Shown here piece after piece: positions 7,206 through 16,212 of a DNA stretch of 34,997 bases; positions within the stretch are counted from its first letter, which is position 1, and each line of letters starts with the position of its first letter. Location: the NCBI GenBank assembly GCA_028715785.1, contig JAQURC010000003.1, positions 155,423 to 190,419 on the forward strand, in the 5' to 3' direction. Source of the stretch: Candidatus Omnitrophota bacterium. GTDB lineage: Bacteria; Omnitrophota; Gorgyraeia; Gygaellales; Profunditerraquicolaceae. A program made the position numbers and the translations under genes. Below the pieces are notes generated by a model that worked only from the letters and a program-made list of their open reading frames with translations, ran no database searches and was not told where the DNA came from.

Positions 7206-8602
7206 CAAAGTATATATTCAGGATTTTTAATTAGAGGCTTATTCTTGATCTCTTCGGCGACTGCCTGTGGAATTCCGGGCTTGCCTAATTTATAATACAT
7301 ATAATTCTTGTATCCTTCCACTCCCGGCTGATCAAAAGCATTTACCTTAAGCAGTTCTCCTTCAAAGGCGGTGGCTAACTCAAAGAAAAATAATAAGGCG
7401 CCCCAGTTATAGGCGTTAACTTCAGGCATAATAATCGTGCAATTCGGACGGCTGCGGCTGACTAAAGCCCACGCGCAAGCTTCCTGGGCTAAACGCATAA
7501 GTTCGCTGAAACTTTTACCGGATAAGAAATCATGCTTAGCGGGTATTTTTAACTCGGTTTTGAATTTTTCCACCCGGATAAATGTCACTACTTTATTATT
7601 TTCCCCCTCGACATTATTTTGCTGGATGGAATGCAAGTCATTGGTGCCGGAGGCGGATATCGGCGTGCGGCCCTGATTATTCTTGCCTAAGCTTTCCGCT
7701 AAAAGCTGGACGTACCAATCGGCGGTGGATTTAAGAGTTTGCGAAAACGGCATTAAAATCGCCAGTGATTTTGCTTTTTTACGATAAAGTATCGTGTGCA
7801 GCAAGGCGTACATATAAGCTGGGTTTTTTAAAATATCCTCACTACTGCATCTTTCAAACATTTCCTTGGCGCCGGCCAATACTTCTGCTATATCCACACC
7901 GGCTATTGCCAAATGGAGCAGGCCCATATTAAACTCCGAGAACCTGCCGCCAACACCTTTTAAAAGCGGCAAAGATTGAAAACTCAAAATATCTTTTTTC
8001 TGCTCAAGTTCAACCTTCTTACGTAAAGATCCTGATTCAGGATCGGTAATCGCCAAAACCTGCCTGCCGTATTTTGCCCCCGCTCCTTTTCTAAGCCAAA
8101 CCTCGACTAAAATAAAAGCTGCTTTGGTCTCGGTAGTCTCGCCGGACTTGGAAATAACCACCACAAATGTTTTTTTGGGATTAAGGTTTTTCAATAACGC
8201 GGTTAAAGTATCCGGGTCAAGGTTATTGCCTTCCAAATAAATCCGCGGTAATTTTTTGCGTAAAGATTTAAATTCATTATAATAAGGCGCGCGCAGGGCA
8301 TCCTGGGCGGCTTTTAAACCCAGGTATGAACCGCCGATTCCCAAAAATAACACGTTCTCATATTTTCTGGAAATCTGACGGGCAAAATTCTTGATTTTTA
8401 CAATATCCTCTTTTTTCTGTTCAGGTAATTTTACCCATTCCAAACTTAATTTTACCCTTTCCACAGGGTCAGCAATAATCTTTTTTAAATGCGCGTCAGC
8501 CTTTTGCGCTTCAGGTAAAATTTCATCGATATCCTGCCGGCTTACACCGTGCTCCTGCGCGTTAAAATCGAACATATTGTTAAAATCAAATTTTAAACCC
8601 AT
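7205..8602 (-). CDS. pgi: Glucose-6-phosphate isomerase
   Basis: VLFLGIGGSYLGLKAAQDAL, VVVISKSGETTETKAAF, GGRFSEFNMGLLHLAIAG, NAFDQPGVEGYKNYMYYKLG. Confidence 0.95.
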   Translation of the reverse strand: MGLKFDFNNMFDFNAQEHGVSRQDIDEILPEAQKADAHLKKIIADPVERVKLSLEWVKLPEQKKEDIVKIKNFARQISRKYENVLFLGIGGSYLGLKAAQDALRAPYYNEFKSLRKKLPRIYLEGNNLDPDTLTALLKNLNPKKTFVVVISKSGETTETKAAFILVEVWLRKGAGAKYGRQVLAITDPESGSLRKKVELEQKKDILSFQSLPLLKGVGGRFSEFNMGLLHLAIAGVDIAEVLAGAKEMFERCSSEDILKNPAYMYALLHTILYRKKAKSLAILMPFSQTLKSTADWYVQLLAESLGKNNQGRTPISASGTNDLHSIQQNNVEGENNKVVTFIRVEKFKTELKIPAKHDFLSGKSFSELMRLAQEACAWALVSRSRPNCTIIMPEVNAYNWGALLFFFELATAFEGELLKVNAFDQPGVEGYKNYMYYKLGKPGIPQAVAEEIKNKPLIKNPEYIL

Positions 8603-8618
8603 CTAATCTCCTATGTAA

Positions 8619-8942
8619 TTATTGCTGAATAATCTTTACGGTAATACGCTGGCCGTCCTGCCAGGGCCAGAGCATGGCAAAAATAGTATTTTTTCCTGAA
8701 TCTTTATAATATAGCGTCTGGCCGGGCATGATCCCGCCAAAGCCGTCCACTGTTGTCCGGACTTTATGCTCCAGCTTGTTTTTCGACGGATAAACCGGTT
8801 CCCCGAACAAGCTTTTCAATTGCAAATTAAGTTTATCCAGCTCCTGCCGGATAATCACCCCTTCGAAGAAATTATCGCAATCAGTACGCAGCGTCTCAAA
8901 ACTAAACAACTTCATAACATTTCTAACCGCGCTAAAATCCAT
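8619..8942 (-). CDS. Hypothetical protein, 107 aa
   Basis: ORF in line with neighbouring minus-strand genes; no family recognised. Confidence 0.55.
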   Translation of the reverse strand: MDFSAVRNVMKLFSFETLRTDCDNFFEGVIIRQELDKLNLQLKSLFGEPVYPSKNKLEHKVRTTVDGFGGIMPGQTLYYKDSGKNTIFAMLWPWQDGQRITVKIIQQ

Positions 8943-9000
8943 AGCTCATCCTTTTGGAATATTATAACATATCGGGAAAATATTCAAACTAAGTTTCAAA

Positions 9001-9438
9001 TTAAATAATTTTTAACAGGTTAAGCCCGGTTTTAGGATCAATATCTTTGCCGGCCCTCACCCCTTTTAACTCGATGATTACAGCTTCAACAACCAGAAAT
9101 ACCCTGGACTTGCCGCGCACGCATCCGGTTAAAACTTTATTCTTCTTGCCCATGCTGGCATGAATGTGTATTTGCGGGCCTTGGGAATTGGTAAAAATCG
9201 TGCCGATCCCCATTACCTCCCAGCCGTCCTTAAAGGCAAGTTTGTTGGGCTGCGGCGGGATAACCGGCTTTTTGGGCCCGGTAACTAAATCCCCCTGTTT
9301 AAGCGCGCCGACAAAAATCAGGGTTGCCGCCTTAATCCGCTCTTTCTTGGCCAGTCGGCTTAAATTATCAATTAAAACATCATCGTCTTCAAATTTTAAA
9401 AGAAAAACCCTGCCGATTGCCCCTTTAGTATATTTCAT
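9001..9438 (-). CDS. PPC/DUF296 domain protein
   Basis: Domain-length protein with FVGALKQGDLV...GPQIHIHASMGKKNKVLTGCVRGKSRVFLVVEAVIIEL. Confidence 0.85.
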   Translation of the reverse strand: MKYTKGAIGRVFLLKFEDDDVLIDNLSRLAKKERIKAATLIFVGALKQGDLVTGPKKPVIPPQPNKLAFKDGWEVMGIGTIFTNSQGPQIHIHASMGKKNKVLTGCVRGKSRVFLVVEAVIIELKGVRAGKDIDPKTGLNLLKII

Positions 9439-9463
9439 ATTTTTCCCTTGAGTGAAAATGAAG

Positions 9464-9661
9464 CTAAGAACGCATTATTAATATAATAAAACTCAATAAA
9501 ATCAGGATTGTCACTACTACCGCGATTACTTTTGGCTTAGAGTATTTTAGGCTGCTGATAAAACCTTTACTGCGCCCGAGGCTCTCCCCGCAGTAAAGGC
9601 ACAACAAGGCTTCATCATCAAAAATCGGATTTTTGCAATGCGGACAGATATATTCGGGCAT
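9464..9661 (-). CDS. Small zinc-ribbon membrane protein
   Basis: MPEYICPHCKNPIFDDEALLCLYCGESLG followed by one hydrophobic segment. Confidence 0.65.
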   Translation of the reverse strand: MPEYICPHCKNPIFDDEALLCLYCGESLGRSKGFISSLKYSKPKVIAVVVTILILLSFIILIMRS

Positions 9662-9676
9662 AAAACAAGTTCTGCT

Positions 9677-9907
9677 TTAGATCGAAAATGATTGATAATA
9701 AGCGTTTATCGTTTTTAATGATTTAAGAGAAACTACGACTAACAGGTACGTTAAAACAAGGATTCCCGCGGTGATAATTATTTTTGCTTTTTTATCAAGA
9801 TGAGGATTTGCCCAGACCAAAGGCAGCATGAATGGACCCACACAAAGAAAAGATATGACCAGCGACCAGTTCTTAAAATACCACTTTGGCTTATTTTCAT
9901 TCTCCAT
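9677..9907 (-). CDS. Small membrane protein, two predicted hydrophobic segments
   Basis: LVISFLCVGPFMLPLVWANP ... IIITAGILVLTYLLVVVSL. Confidence 0.6.
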   Translation of the reverse strand: MENENKPKWYFKNWSLVISFLCVGPFMLPLVWANPHLDKKAKIIITAGILVLTYLLVVVSLKSLKTINAYYQSFSI

Positions 9908-9909
9908 AT

Positions 9910-10296
9910 CTATTTTCTCCTGCGGGCTTTAGACCTCTTGATTTTAGATTTATGCGCGACGCAGAGCATTTTAGCAATCGGGGCGATTTTTTTGCCTTCA
10001 TAAGGGAATTCCTTGCAAGTTACCGGTTTAACGGCATAATCAACCTTATGGACTCTGCACAAACCATCGGCGTCCAAAAAAACGCATTGTTCATCTTCAT
10101 AGCTGGTGCCGACCTTATACCCGGAAGGAAAAGCTTTGTCTTTTTCTAAATGGAAAAAATCGCCTTTTATACCCAGCGATAATATCTTTTTGGCCTCCTC
10201 CAAATCAATCCAGGCCCCGAGCCTGCAGCAATCCGCCTGGTTTTTACATTCAAGGCAATCGATAATTATTTTCTGTTTTTTAGTCTTTTTCATCAA
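9910..10296 (-). CDS. YkgJ-like cysteine cluster protein
   Basis: CLECKNQADCCRLGAWIDLEEA ... CVFLDADGLCRVHKVDYAVKPVTCKEFPY. Confidence 0.8.
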   Translation of the reverse strand: MMKKTKKQKIIIDCLECKNQADCCRLGAWIDLEEAKKILSLGIKGDFFHLEKDKAFPSGYKVGTSYEDEQCVFLDADGLCRVHKVDYAVKPVTCKEFPYEGKKIAPIAKMLCVAHKSKIKRSKARRRK

Positions 10297-10360
10297 GCAT
10301 ATTATACACTTTTTATTATAAATCCCAAGCAGTTTTAAACAACCTGCGTAATTTTAAAAA

Positions 10361-10400
10361 AATAGCCTGACCTCTAGTTATAGAAGCCAGGCTATTTTGT
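10361..10400 (-). terminator. Terminator of the cold-shock gene (potentially bidirectional)
   Basis: AATAGCCTG...CAGGCTATT stem with A/T tracts on both sides. Confidence 0.8.
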
Positions 10401-10409
10401 TTTTTGGTT

Positions 10410-10610
10410 TTATAACTTGACTACATTCGTAGCCTGTTCGCCCTTGGGTCCTTTTTCGATGTTGAACTCGACTTCCTGACCCTCAGCCAAAGATTTATAA
10501 CCTTCACCCTGGATTGCGCTGTGATGAACAAATACATCGCTACCGGATTCAGGCGTGATAAACCCAAAACCTTTCTGGTCTGAAAACCACTTTACTTTTC
10601 CCTTTGCCAT
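10410..10610 (-). CDS. Cold-shock domain protein (CspA family)
   Basis: [66 protein letters not shown]. Confidence 0.97.
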   Translation of the reverse strand: MAKGKVKWFSDQKGFGFITPESGSDVFVHHSAIQGEGYKSLAEGQEVEFNIEKGPKGEQATNVVKL

Positions 10611-10654
10611 TATTTACTACCCCCTCTCCTCTAAAATTTTAGTAAATAACGGCA
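10605..10654 (-). promoter_or_regulatory. Start-codon-sequestering hairpin in the cold-shock gene leader
   Basis: TGCCATTATTTACTA (10605-10619) pairs with TAGTAAATAACGGCA (10640-10654) at 14/15 positions plus one G.U in RNA; the SD-like AGGAGAGGGGG is in the 20-nt loop. Confidence 0.7.
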
Positions 10655-10659
10655 GAAAC

Positions 10660-10696
10660 AAAAAACCGCGAAGGTTAGTTTTCTAAACCTCGCGGT
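10660..10696 (-). terminator. Intrinsic terminator between pabB and the cold-shock gene
   Basis: Minus strand ACCGCGAGGTTTAG AAAA CTAACCTTCGCGGT then TTTTT. Confidence 0.8.
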
Positions 10697-10732
10697 CTAC
10701 AAACCTCTTATCCTTTATTCACTACGTTTATA

Positions 10733-10760
10733 AGTCTAACACATTTTTTGGATTTGTCCA
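10733..10760 (-). promoter_or_regulatory. Candidate promoter upstream of the cold-shock leader
   Basis: Minus strand TGGACA - 16 nt - TAGACT. Confidence 0.4.
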
Positions 10761-10778
10761 GCAGAAAATTGTTTATTT

Positions 10779-11897
10779 TTAAGCCGGGGCAAAAGGCGCC
10801 TTGGCAAGGTCCGTAAGGAATTTGGCTTTAAGCAGCCCCTCGCTCCATTCTCCGTCGGAGGTTGAATCCCAGACTATCCCCCCGCCGATACCCATCTCCC
10901 CCTGATTGCCTTGGATCAAAAGCGTGCGAATGGGAATATTAAAAAACATATCCCTAGCCGGGCTGATATAACCGATGGCTCCGGTATAGATCTTACGTTC
11001 TTCTCTTTCCAGCTCACTGACTATCTGCATGGCCCGGATTTTCGGAGCCCCGGTAACCGATCCGGAAGGAAAAATCGAAGAAAACAGCCTATAGACAGGT
11101 ATATTCTTCTCGATCCTGGCAGTTACGGTAGAGGTCATCTGGCAAAGAGTTTTATACCTGGCTACTTCAAAAAGAGTTGGCGCCTTAATATTGACCCCCA
11201 TCCTTCCCAAGTCATTCCTTAAGAGATCGGCGATCATTACGTTTTCCGCCCGGTTTTTGCGGTCATACTTAAGGCGCAGCGGAGCGATTAAATCCGGGAG
11301 CATGCCGTTGCCTCGCGGCCAAGTGCCTTTCATCGGTTTGGTTACCAAGTGCGCCGATTTTTTCTTAATGAACAACTCCGGAGACAGGGAAAGAATATGG
11401 AACCGGTCGGTTTGGATATAAGCCGGATACGGCACAGGCTGCTCCTTTAAAAGCTGATAATAAAGAAGCAGCGGATCGCCGCAATATTTAAAAAGCAGCT
11501 TAATACAATAAGTAACCTGATATACGTCGCCTTTGGCGATATAATCTCGGATCGCGCCTATATCCAAAGAATATTGTTTGCGGGTGATATTTAACCGCAG
11601 GCCCTGCGGACAATCCGCGGGAGCCTGCCTGGAAAAATTAATTTTGTTTTGTTGCGGCGCCTTATACGCACCTAAATAAATAACCGGAAAATCATACTGC
11701 TTATCTTTGCGTAATTTCTTTTCGAAATTATATCCGGCCTCATAAGAAAAAAACCCGGCTAAATAATAACCCTTATCCAGCGCTCCTTCAATTTTTTCAA
11801 AGGCTGCCGTAAATAAAGAGGGATCGGCGCAGGATATAATAAATTCCGGGTCCTGAAATAAAAGCGGTTTTCTTTCGAATTGAGTTAATACTTTCAC
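10779..11897 (-). CDS. pabB: Aminodeoxychorismate synthase component I (PabB; chorismate-binding)
   Basis: GDVYQVTYCIKLLF, LSLSPELFIKK, TKPMKGTWPRG, SSIFPSGSVTGAPKIRAMQIVSELE, GAIGYISPARDMFFNIPIRTL, GGGIVWDSTSDGEW. Confidence 0.92.
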   Translation of the reverse strand: MKVLTQFERKPLLFQDPEFIISCADPSLFTAAFEKIEGALDKGYYLAGFFSYEAGYNFEKKLRKDKQYDFPVIYLGAYKAPQQNKINFSRQAPADCPQGLRLNITRKQYSLDIGAIRDYIAKGDVYQVTYCIKLLFKYCGDPLLLYYQLLKEQPVPYPAYIQTDRFHILSLSPELFIKKKSAHLVTKPMKGTWPRGNGMLPDLIAPLRLKYDRKNRAENVMIADLLRNDLGRMGVNIKAPTLFEVARYKTLCQMTSTVTARIEKNIPVYRLFSSIFPSGSVTGAPKIRAMQIVSELEREERKIYTGAIGYISPARDMFFNIPIRTLLIQGNQGEMGIGGGIVWDSTSDGEWSEGLLKAKFLTDLAKAPFAPA

Positions 11898-11902
11898 GAT
11901 CT

Positions 11903-12199
11903 TTAGTAAGGGCCCTCTTCTAAATTCCAGGCAAAGGCCTTAAGGCCTTCTTTACCCAGTTTTTTACGCAATTCTTTAATAGAAGAAAGCAGTTGTTTTG
12001 CTTGAGCCTCCAGGCAGGCCGCGTATAAAATATTGTTCCTGCCCGGCCAAATATCATCCCCCAGATGGGTGCCTGATGCAGCGCCTCTGCCAAAAACTCC
12101 GTTTATTTTAGTGTAATTCTCCAAGGAACAATTTTCCAGGGCATCCATTACCTCATCATCAATCGCTTCATTATATGCAATCATTACCATCTTAAGCAT
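11903..12199 (-). CDS. PG0541-like transporter-associated small protein
   Basis: Start set at MLKMVMIAYNEAID, which overlaps the RND stop; EAIDDEVMDALENC...YTKINGVFGRG; last gene of an RND efflux operon. Confidence 0.65.
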   Translation of the reverse strand: MLKMVMIAYNEAIDDEVMDALENCSLENYTKINGVFGRGAASGTHLGDDIWPGRNNILYAACLEAQAKQLLSSIKELRKKLGKEGLKAFAWNLEEGPY

Positions 12200-15100
12200 T
12201 TTTTTTGCCTCCGTTCCTCTTAATTGCCGCTTCAAATACCGCATAGAGCGTGGGGACGAATAACATCGTAATTAAAGTCGACAGGGATAGCCCTCCGATC
12301 ATGGTAATGCCTAAAGGCTGCCAAATTTCCGAACCTTCGCCTGTTGAGAGGGCCAAAGGCAATAAGCCGGCCAGCGTAGTAATTGTGGTCATCAATACAG
12401 GCCTCAATCTATCCCTGCCTCCCTGGGTTACCGCTTCCAGCATCGTTAAGCCGCGGGCGCGTAAAATGTTGATGTAACTGACCAAAACAATGGCGTTATT
12501 CACAACGATCCCCATTAACATAACTATGCCTAGAAAAGTGATTACGCTTAAGGTTGTGCCGGTTAGGACAAAACCTAATATTACTCCGGTAAAAGTAAAA
12601 GGAATGGCAAACATGACAATAAAAGGATCCAACAAGGATTCGAATTGCGCAGCCATTACCATATAAACCAAAGACATGCCTAAAAGAAGCAATAGCGTCA
12701 AATCCATGAACGCCTTGCCTTGCTCCTCTGCTTCGCCGCCAAAGCTTATCATGATATCCGAAGGCACCGGAACCTTACCCAACCGGCTCTTAATATCTTC
12801 GATAACCTTGCCCATAGAGCGCTTATAAGTATTGCATTCGACCTTAACGATCCTTTCCCTGTTTTTACGTTCGATCTCAACCGGGCCGGAAACTTCATAA
12901 ACACGGGCAACGCTGCCCAGCTTGATTTGTTTTCCGCTAAAAGGCGAAACGATGGTCAAGTTTTCCACATCTTCCATTTCTGCGCGGAATTTATCTTCTA
13001 AGCGCACATATATATCGTAAGTCTGGCCTTTCTCGCGGTATCTGGTGGCGGTTGAGCCTTCAATGAAAGTCTTGACGCTATCGGCGATATTGAGCATACT
13101 AAGCCCAAGGCTGGAAGCCTTTTGGCGGTACACTTCTACCTTTAATTCCGGCCGGTTCAAATCCCGCGAAATTGTTACGTCTGCGGTCCCGGGAATATGC
13201 TCCATTATATCTTTTATTTTGTTAGCCAAAACATCGGTATCTTCAAAAGAATGGCCGATAATTTCTACCTGGATCTGCTTGCCCCCCATCCCCGTGATCA
13301 TCGAGCTCAAAGGATTGCCTGTTATAATATCTGTCTTGATCACCCCGGAAATCCGCTTGATCCTGCTTCTTACAACTTGAGCTATATCCTTTACGGAACG
13401 TTTCCTTTCAGTCTTTGGTATGAGCTTAACTCCGGCTGAAGTGATATGGCTTCCCGACTGCCTGCCCATCGATAAGCTCATTGCCGAACCCTGGCCGCTG
13501 GAAACATACATATACTTCTCCTCGGGGATATCCTGCTTAAAAATATCCTCAATCTTGGCGGCGACTTTGTCCGTCTCTTCTACACGCGTGCCCATAGGCA
13601 AAGAAATATTGGCCCGTAAATCCCCCGAATCTTCTTCGGGTAAAAATTCATTCCCTACAAACTTGACTAAAAACAGGCTGGCAATAAATGCCCCCAGGAA
13701 ACCAAAAATAACTATTTTTTTATGGCCCAGGCACCAGGCTAAAGATTTCGCATAGAATTCCTCCCAGCTCCTGAACCAGCGTTCGGATAAGTCATAGAAT
13801 TTAGAGAACAATTTACCCTTGCTTTTTGCAGCGCCATTATCGGCACGCATCCATTTTGAACAAAGCATCGGGCTAAAGGTTGCGGCGGTAAAAAGAGAAG
13901 CTAAAAGCGTAACCGTAATAATAATCGCCAGTTCCCCGAACATTATCCCCACTACGCCGGTTATAAAAAGCATCGGCAGGAATACAACCACGGTAGTAAG
14001 GGTGGAGGCCGCAATAGCTAAAAACATTTCCGATGTCCCGAAAATTGCCGCTTCCTTCGGGCGTTTGCCTCTTTCCAGGTGGCGGTAGACATTATCCACG
14101 ACTACAATCGCATTATCCACTACCATGCCGATAGCAATGGTCAGAGAAGAAAGGCTGATCGTATTGATAGTCTTGCCGCTTAAAAATAAATAAATGAACG
14201 CTACCAGCAAAGAAAAAGGAATGGTCAAGGCAATGATCAAGCTGGGCAAAAATTGCCTCAAGAAAAACCAGACGACTAAAATTACCAGAACCCCGCCTGT
14301 CCAGACAGTGGACTTTAAAGAATTAAGCGAATCAATAATATCCTTGGAAGAATCCATCATCGTGATAATTTTTACATCATGCGGTAATGTCGGCTTAAGC
14401 TGCTCAAGTTTTTTCTTGACCAGGTTGGCTACCGCCACTGTATTGGTCCCGGTTTGCTTTTGGACCATCATCATGATGCCTTGACGCCTATTTACACGGA
14501 CAATGCGCGTAATCTCCTTAAAACTATCTTCAACCCTGGCGACATCTTTCAGGTAGATCAGATTACCATTACGTTTGCCAAGGATAACCGAGTTTATTTC
14601 TTCGGGCACAACAAATTCGCCGGGGATGCGCAGGAGATAGTCGGTAAAGCCTGATTTTATATTTCCCGCCGGCTGCGTAACATTCTCTTTTTCTAAAATA
14701 TCCTCCACATCAAGGATGGAAAAACCATATCCTTGGAGCTTATCCCTGTCAACCCAGACATTGATCTGGCGCTCAAGGCCTCCGTTTAACTGCACTGTCC
14801 CTACCCCCGGCAGCTGCCTCAGCGGGTCCCCTACTCTTTTATCAATCAGATCGAAAAGCTCGGGATAACTCTGCTGGGCGGTTATGCCTATAAAAAGAAC
14901 GGGGACCATGGCGGTATTAAATTTGAATATGAAGGGGTTATCCATTTCATCGGGAATATCGGGCAGAAAACGCTTGGCTTGTTCGATGCGGTCGCGGATA
15001 TCGTTAGAAGCCTCATCAAGGTTAGTGCCCCAGACAAATTTCAGGCTGACTATTGAAGCCCCTTCTAAAGAACGCGAGGTAATTTTTTCTAAACCGGGAG

Positions 15101-15320
15101 TAGTGGCCAGCTGGTTCTCTAAAGGCTCGCTTACCCTTATCTCTACATCTTCCGGGCTGGCTCCGGGATATGTTGTGATTACCGAGATTATCGGCGGCTC
15201 GATCTCAGGCATTAAATCTATGCCTAAACGGCTTAAACTATACAGCGCTACAATAATGATCCCCAAAAAAATCATCAAATTCGTAACCGGCTTTTTTACG
15301 CCAAATTCAGGTAAGCCCAT
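12192..15320 (-). CDS. RND efflux transporter, HAE1/AcrB-type inner-membrane permease
   Basis: 1042 aa; FLGIIIVALYSLSRLGIDLMPEIEPPIISVITTYPGASPEDVE, AIGMVVDNAIVVVDNVYRHLERGK, duplicated RND halves. Confidence 0.95.
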   Translation of the reverse strand: MGLPEFGVKKPVTNLMIFLGIIIVALYSLSRLGIDLMPEIEPPIISVITTYPGASPEDVEIRVSEPLENQLATTPGLEKITSRSLEGASIVSLKFVWGTNLDEASNDIRDRIEQAKRFLPDIPDEMDNPFIFKFNTAMVPVLFIGITAQQSYPELFDLIDKRVGDPLRQLPGVGTVQLNGGLERQINVWVDRDKLQGYGFSILDVEDILEKENVTQPAGNIKSGFTDYLLRIPGEFVVPEEINSVILGKRNGNLIYLKDVARVEDSFKEITRIVRVNRRQGIMMMVQKQTGTNTVAVANLVKKKLEQLKPTLPHDVKIITMMDSSKDIIDSLNSLKSTVWTGGVLVILVVWFFLRQFLPSLIIALTIPFSLLVAFIYLFLSGKTINTISLSSLTIAIGMVVDNAIVVVDNVYRHLERGKRPKEAAIFGTSEMFLAIAASTLTTVVVFLPMLFITGVVGIMFGELAIIITVTLLASLFTAATFSPMLCSKWMRADNGAAKSKGKLFSKFYDLSERWFRSWEEFYAKSLAWCLGHKKIVIFGFLGAFIASLFLVKFVGNEFLPEEDSGDLRANISLPMGTRVEETDKVAAKIEDIFKQDIPEEKYMYVSSGQGSAMSLSMGRQSGSHITSAGVKLIPKTERKRSVKDIAQVVRSRIKRISGVIKTDIITGNPLSSMITGMGGKQIQVEIIGHSFEDTDVLANKIKDIMEHIPGTADVTISRDLNRPELKVEVYRQKASSLGLSMLNIADSVKTFIEGSTATRYREKGQTYDIYVRLEDKFRAEMEDVENLTIVSPFSGKQIKLGSVARVYEVSGPVEIERKNRERIVKVECNTYKRSMGKVIEDIKSRLGKVPVPSDIMISFGGEAEEQGKAFMDLTLLLLLGMSLVYMVMAAQFESLLDPFIVMFAIPFTFTGVILGFVLTGTTLSVITFLGIVMLMGIVVNNAIVLVSYINILRARGLTMLEAVTQGGRDRLRPVLMTTITTLAGLLPLALSTGEGSEIWQPLGITMIGGLSLSTLITMLFVPTLYAVFEAAIKRNGGKKNA

Positions 15321-15321
15321 G

Positions 15322-16209
15322 TTATCTCTCCTCCGCTATAACCGGTGCACCCTCATATAATCTTTGCTGGCCCATTACTGCCACCAGCTCTCCTGCCTTT
15401 AAGCCCTCCACGGCTTCATAATAGGCGCCCTGACGGATCCCCAATTTAATATTTCTCTGATGGGCAATATTGGCTTCAACAACATATACGTAAAATTCAG
15501 GCGCCCTGCCCATGATCGCTTCTTTTATAATCACCGGAACGTCTTTATGCTCCTCCAGGATCAATTGCACCTGCGCAAACATCCCGGATTTTAAACGATG
15601 GTCACTATTAGGAATAATTATCTCGATAGGAGCGGTACGCGTTTCTAAATCCAGGACCGGGCTGATCTTGGAAACTTCTCCGATAAACTTCTCGCCGGGA
15701 TACGCCTGAAGGCTTATTTGCGCCTCCTGGCCCAGGACAATCCCGGGCAAGTATTCTTCAGTAATATCTATTTTTATTTTCACCTTATCCATGTCTATTA
15801 CCAATGCTATGGGGCTTTGGGGAGTAACGCTGGTGCCCTTGTCCACATAGACCCTTCCGATAGTCCCGCTAAGCGGGCTCTCCACAGGCGCTTTTTCAAA
15901 TTTAAAACCAACTTCATCCCTGTCGATATAAGCGATAACATCGCCTTTACTCACACTGCTTCCTTCTTCCTTTATTTTCTCAATAATTTTACCATTTACC
16001 TTGGGGTAAATTATTGCCTCATCAAGCGCCTTGATATCATCCACATAATCGAGAGTTTTTCTAATTGACTGCTGCTGGACCTTAATTACCCTGACCGGGA
16101 TACTTTCCTTTTCAATGGCAGCCTTATTCTTCTCCTGGCAGCCCGTAAAAATTGACAATATAAAAAATACCGGCATAACATATAACATCGGTTTTATCAT
16201 TTTAGGCAT
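15322..16209 (-). CDS. RND efflux periplasmic adaptor (HlyD/MFP family)
   Basis: Lipobox-like ILSIFTGCQ; biotinyl-lipoyl-like EGSSVSKGDVIAYIDRDE and APVESPLSGTIGRVYVDKGTSVTPQSPIALVIDMD. Confidence 0.9.
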   Translation of the reverse strand: MPKMIKPMLYVMPVFFILSIFTGCQEKNKAAIEKESIPVRVIKVQQQSIRKTLDYVDDIKALDEAIIYPKVNGKIIEKIKEEGSSVSKGDVIAYIDRDEVGFKFEKAPVESPLSGTIGRVYVDKGTSVTPQSPIALVIDMDKVKIKIDITEEYLPGIVLGQEAQISLQAYPGEKFIGEVSKISPVLDLETRTAPIEIIIPNSDHRLKSGMFAQVQLILEEHKDVPVIIKEAIMGRAPEFYVYVVEANIAHQRNIKLGIRQGAYYEAVEGLKAGELVAVMGQQRLYEGAPVIAEER

Positions 16210-16212
16210 CTC

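Noticed and set aside
14884-15360. Plus-strand ORF of 158 aa
   Set aside because: Antisense to the RND permease gene; no recognisable motif.
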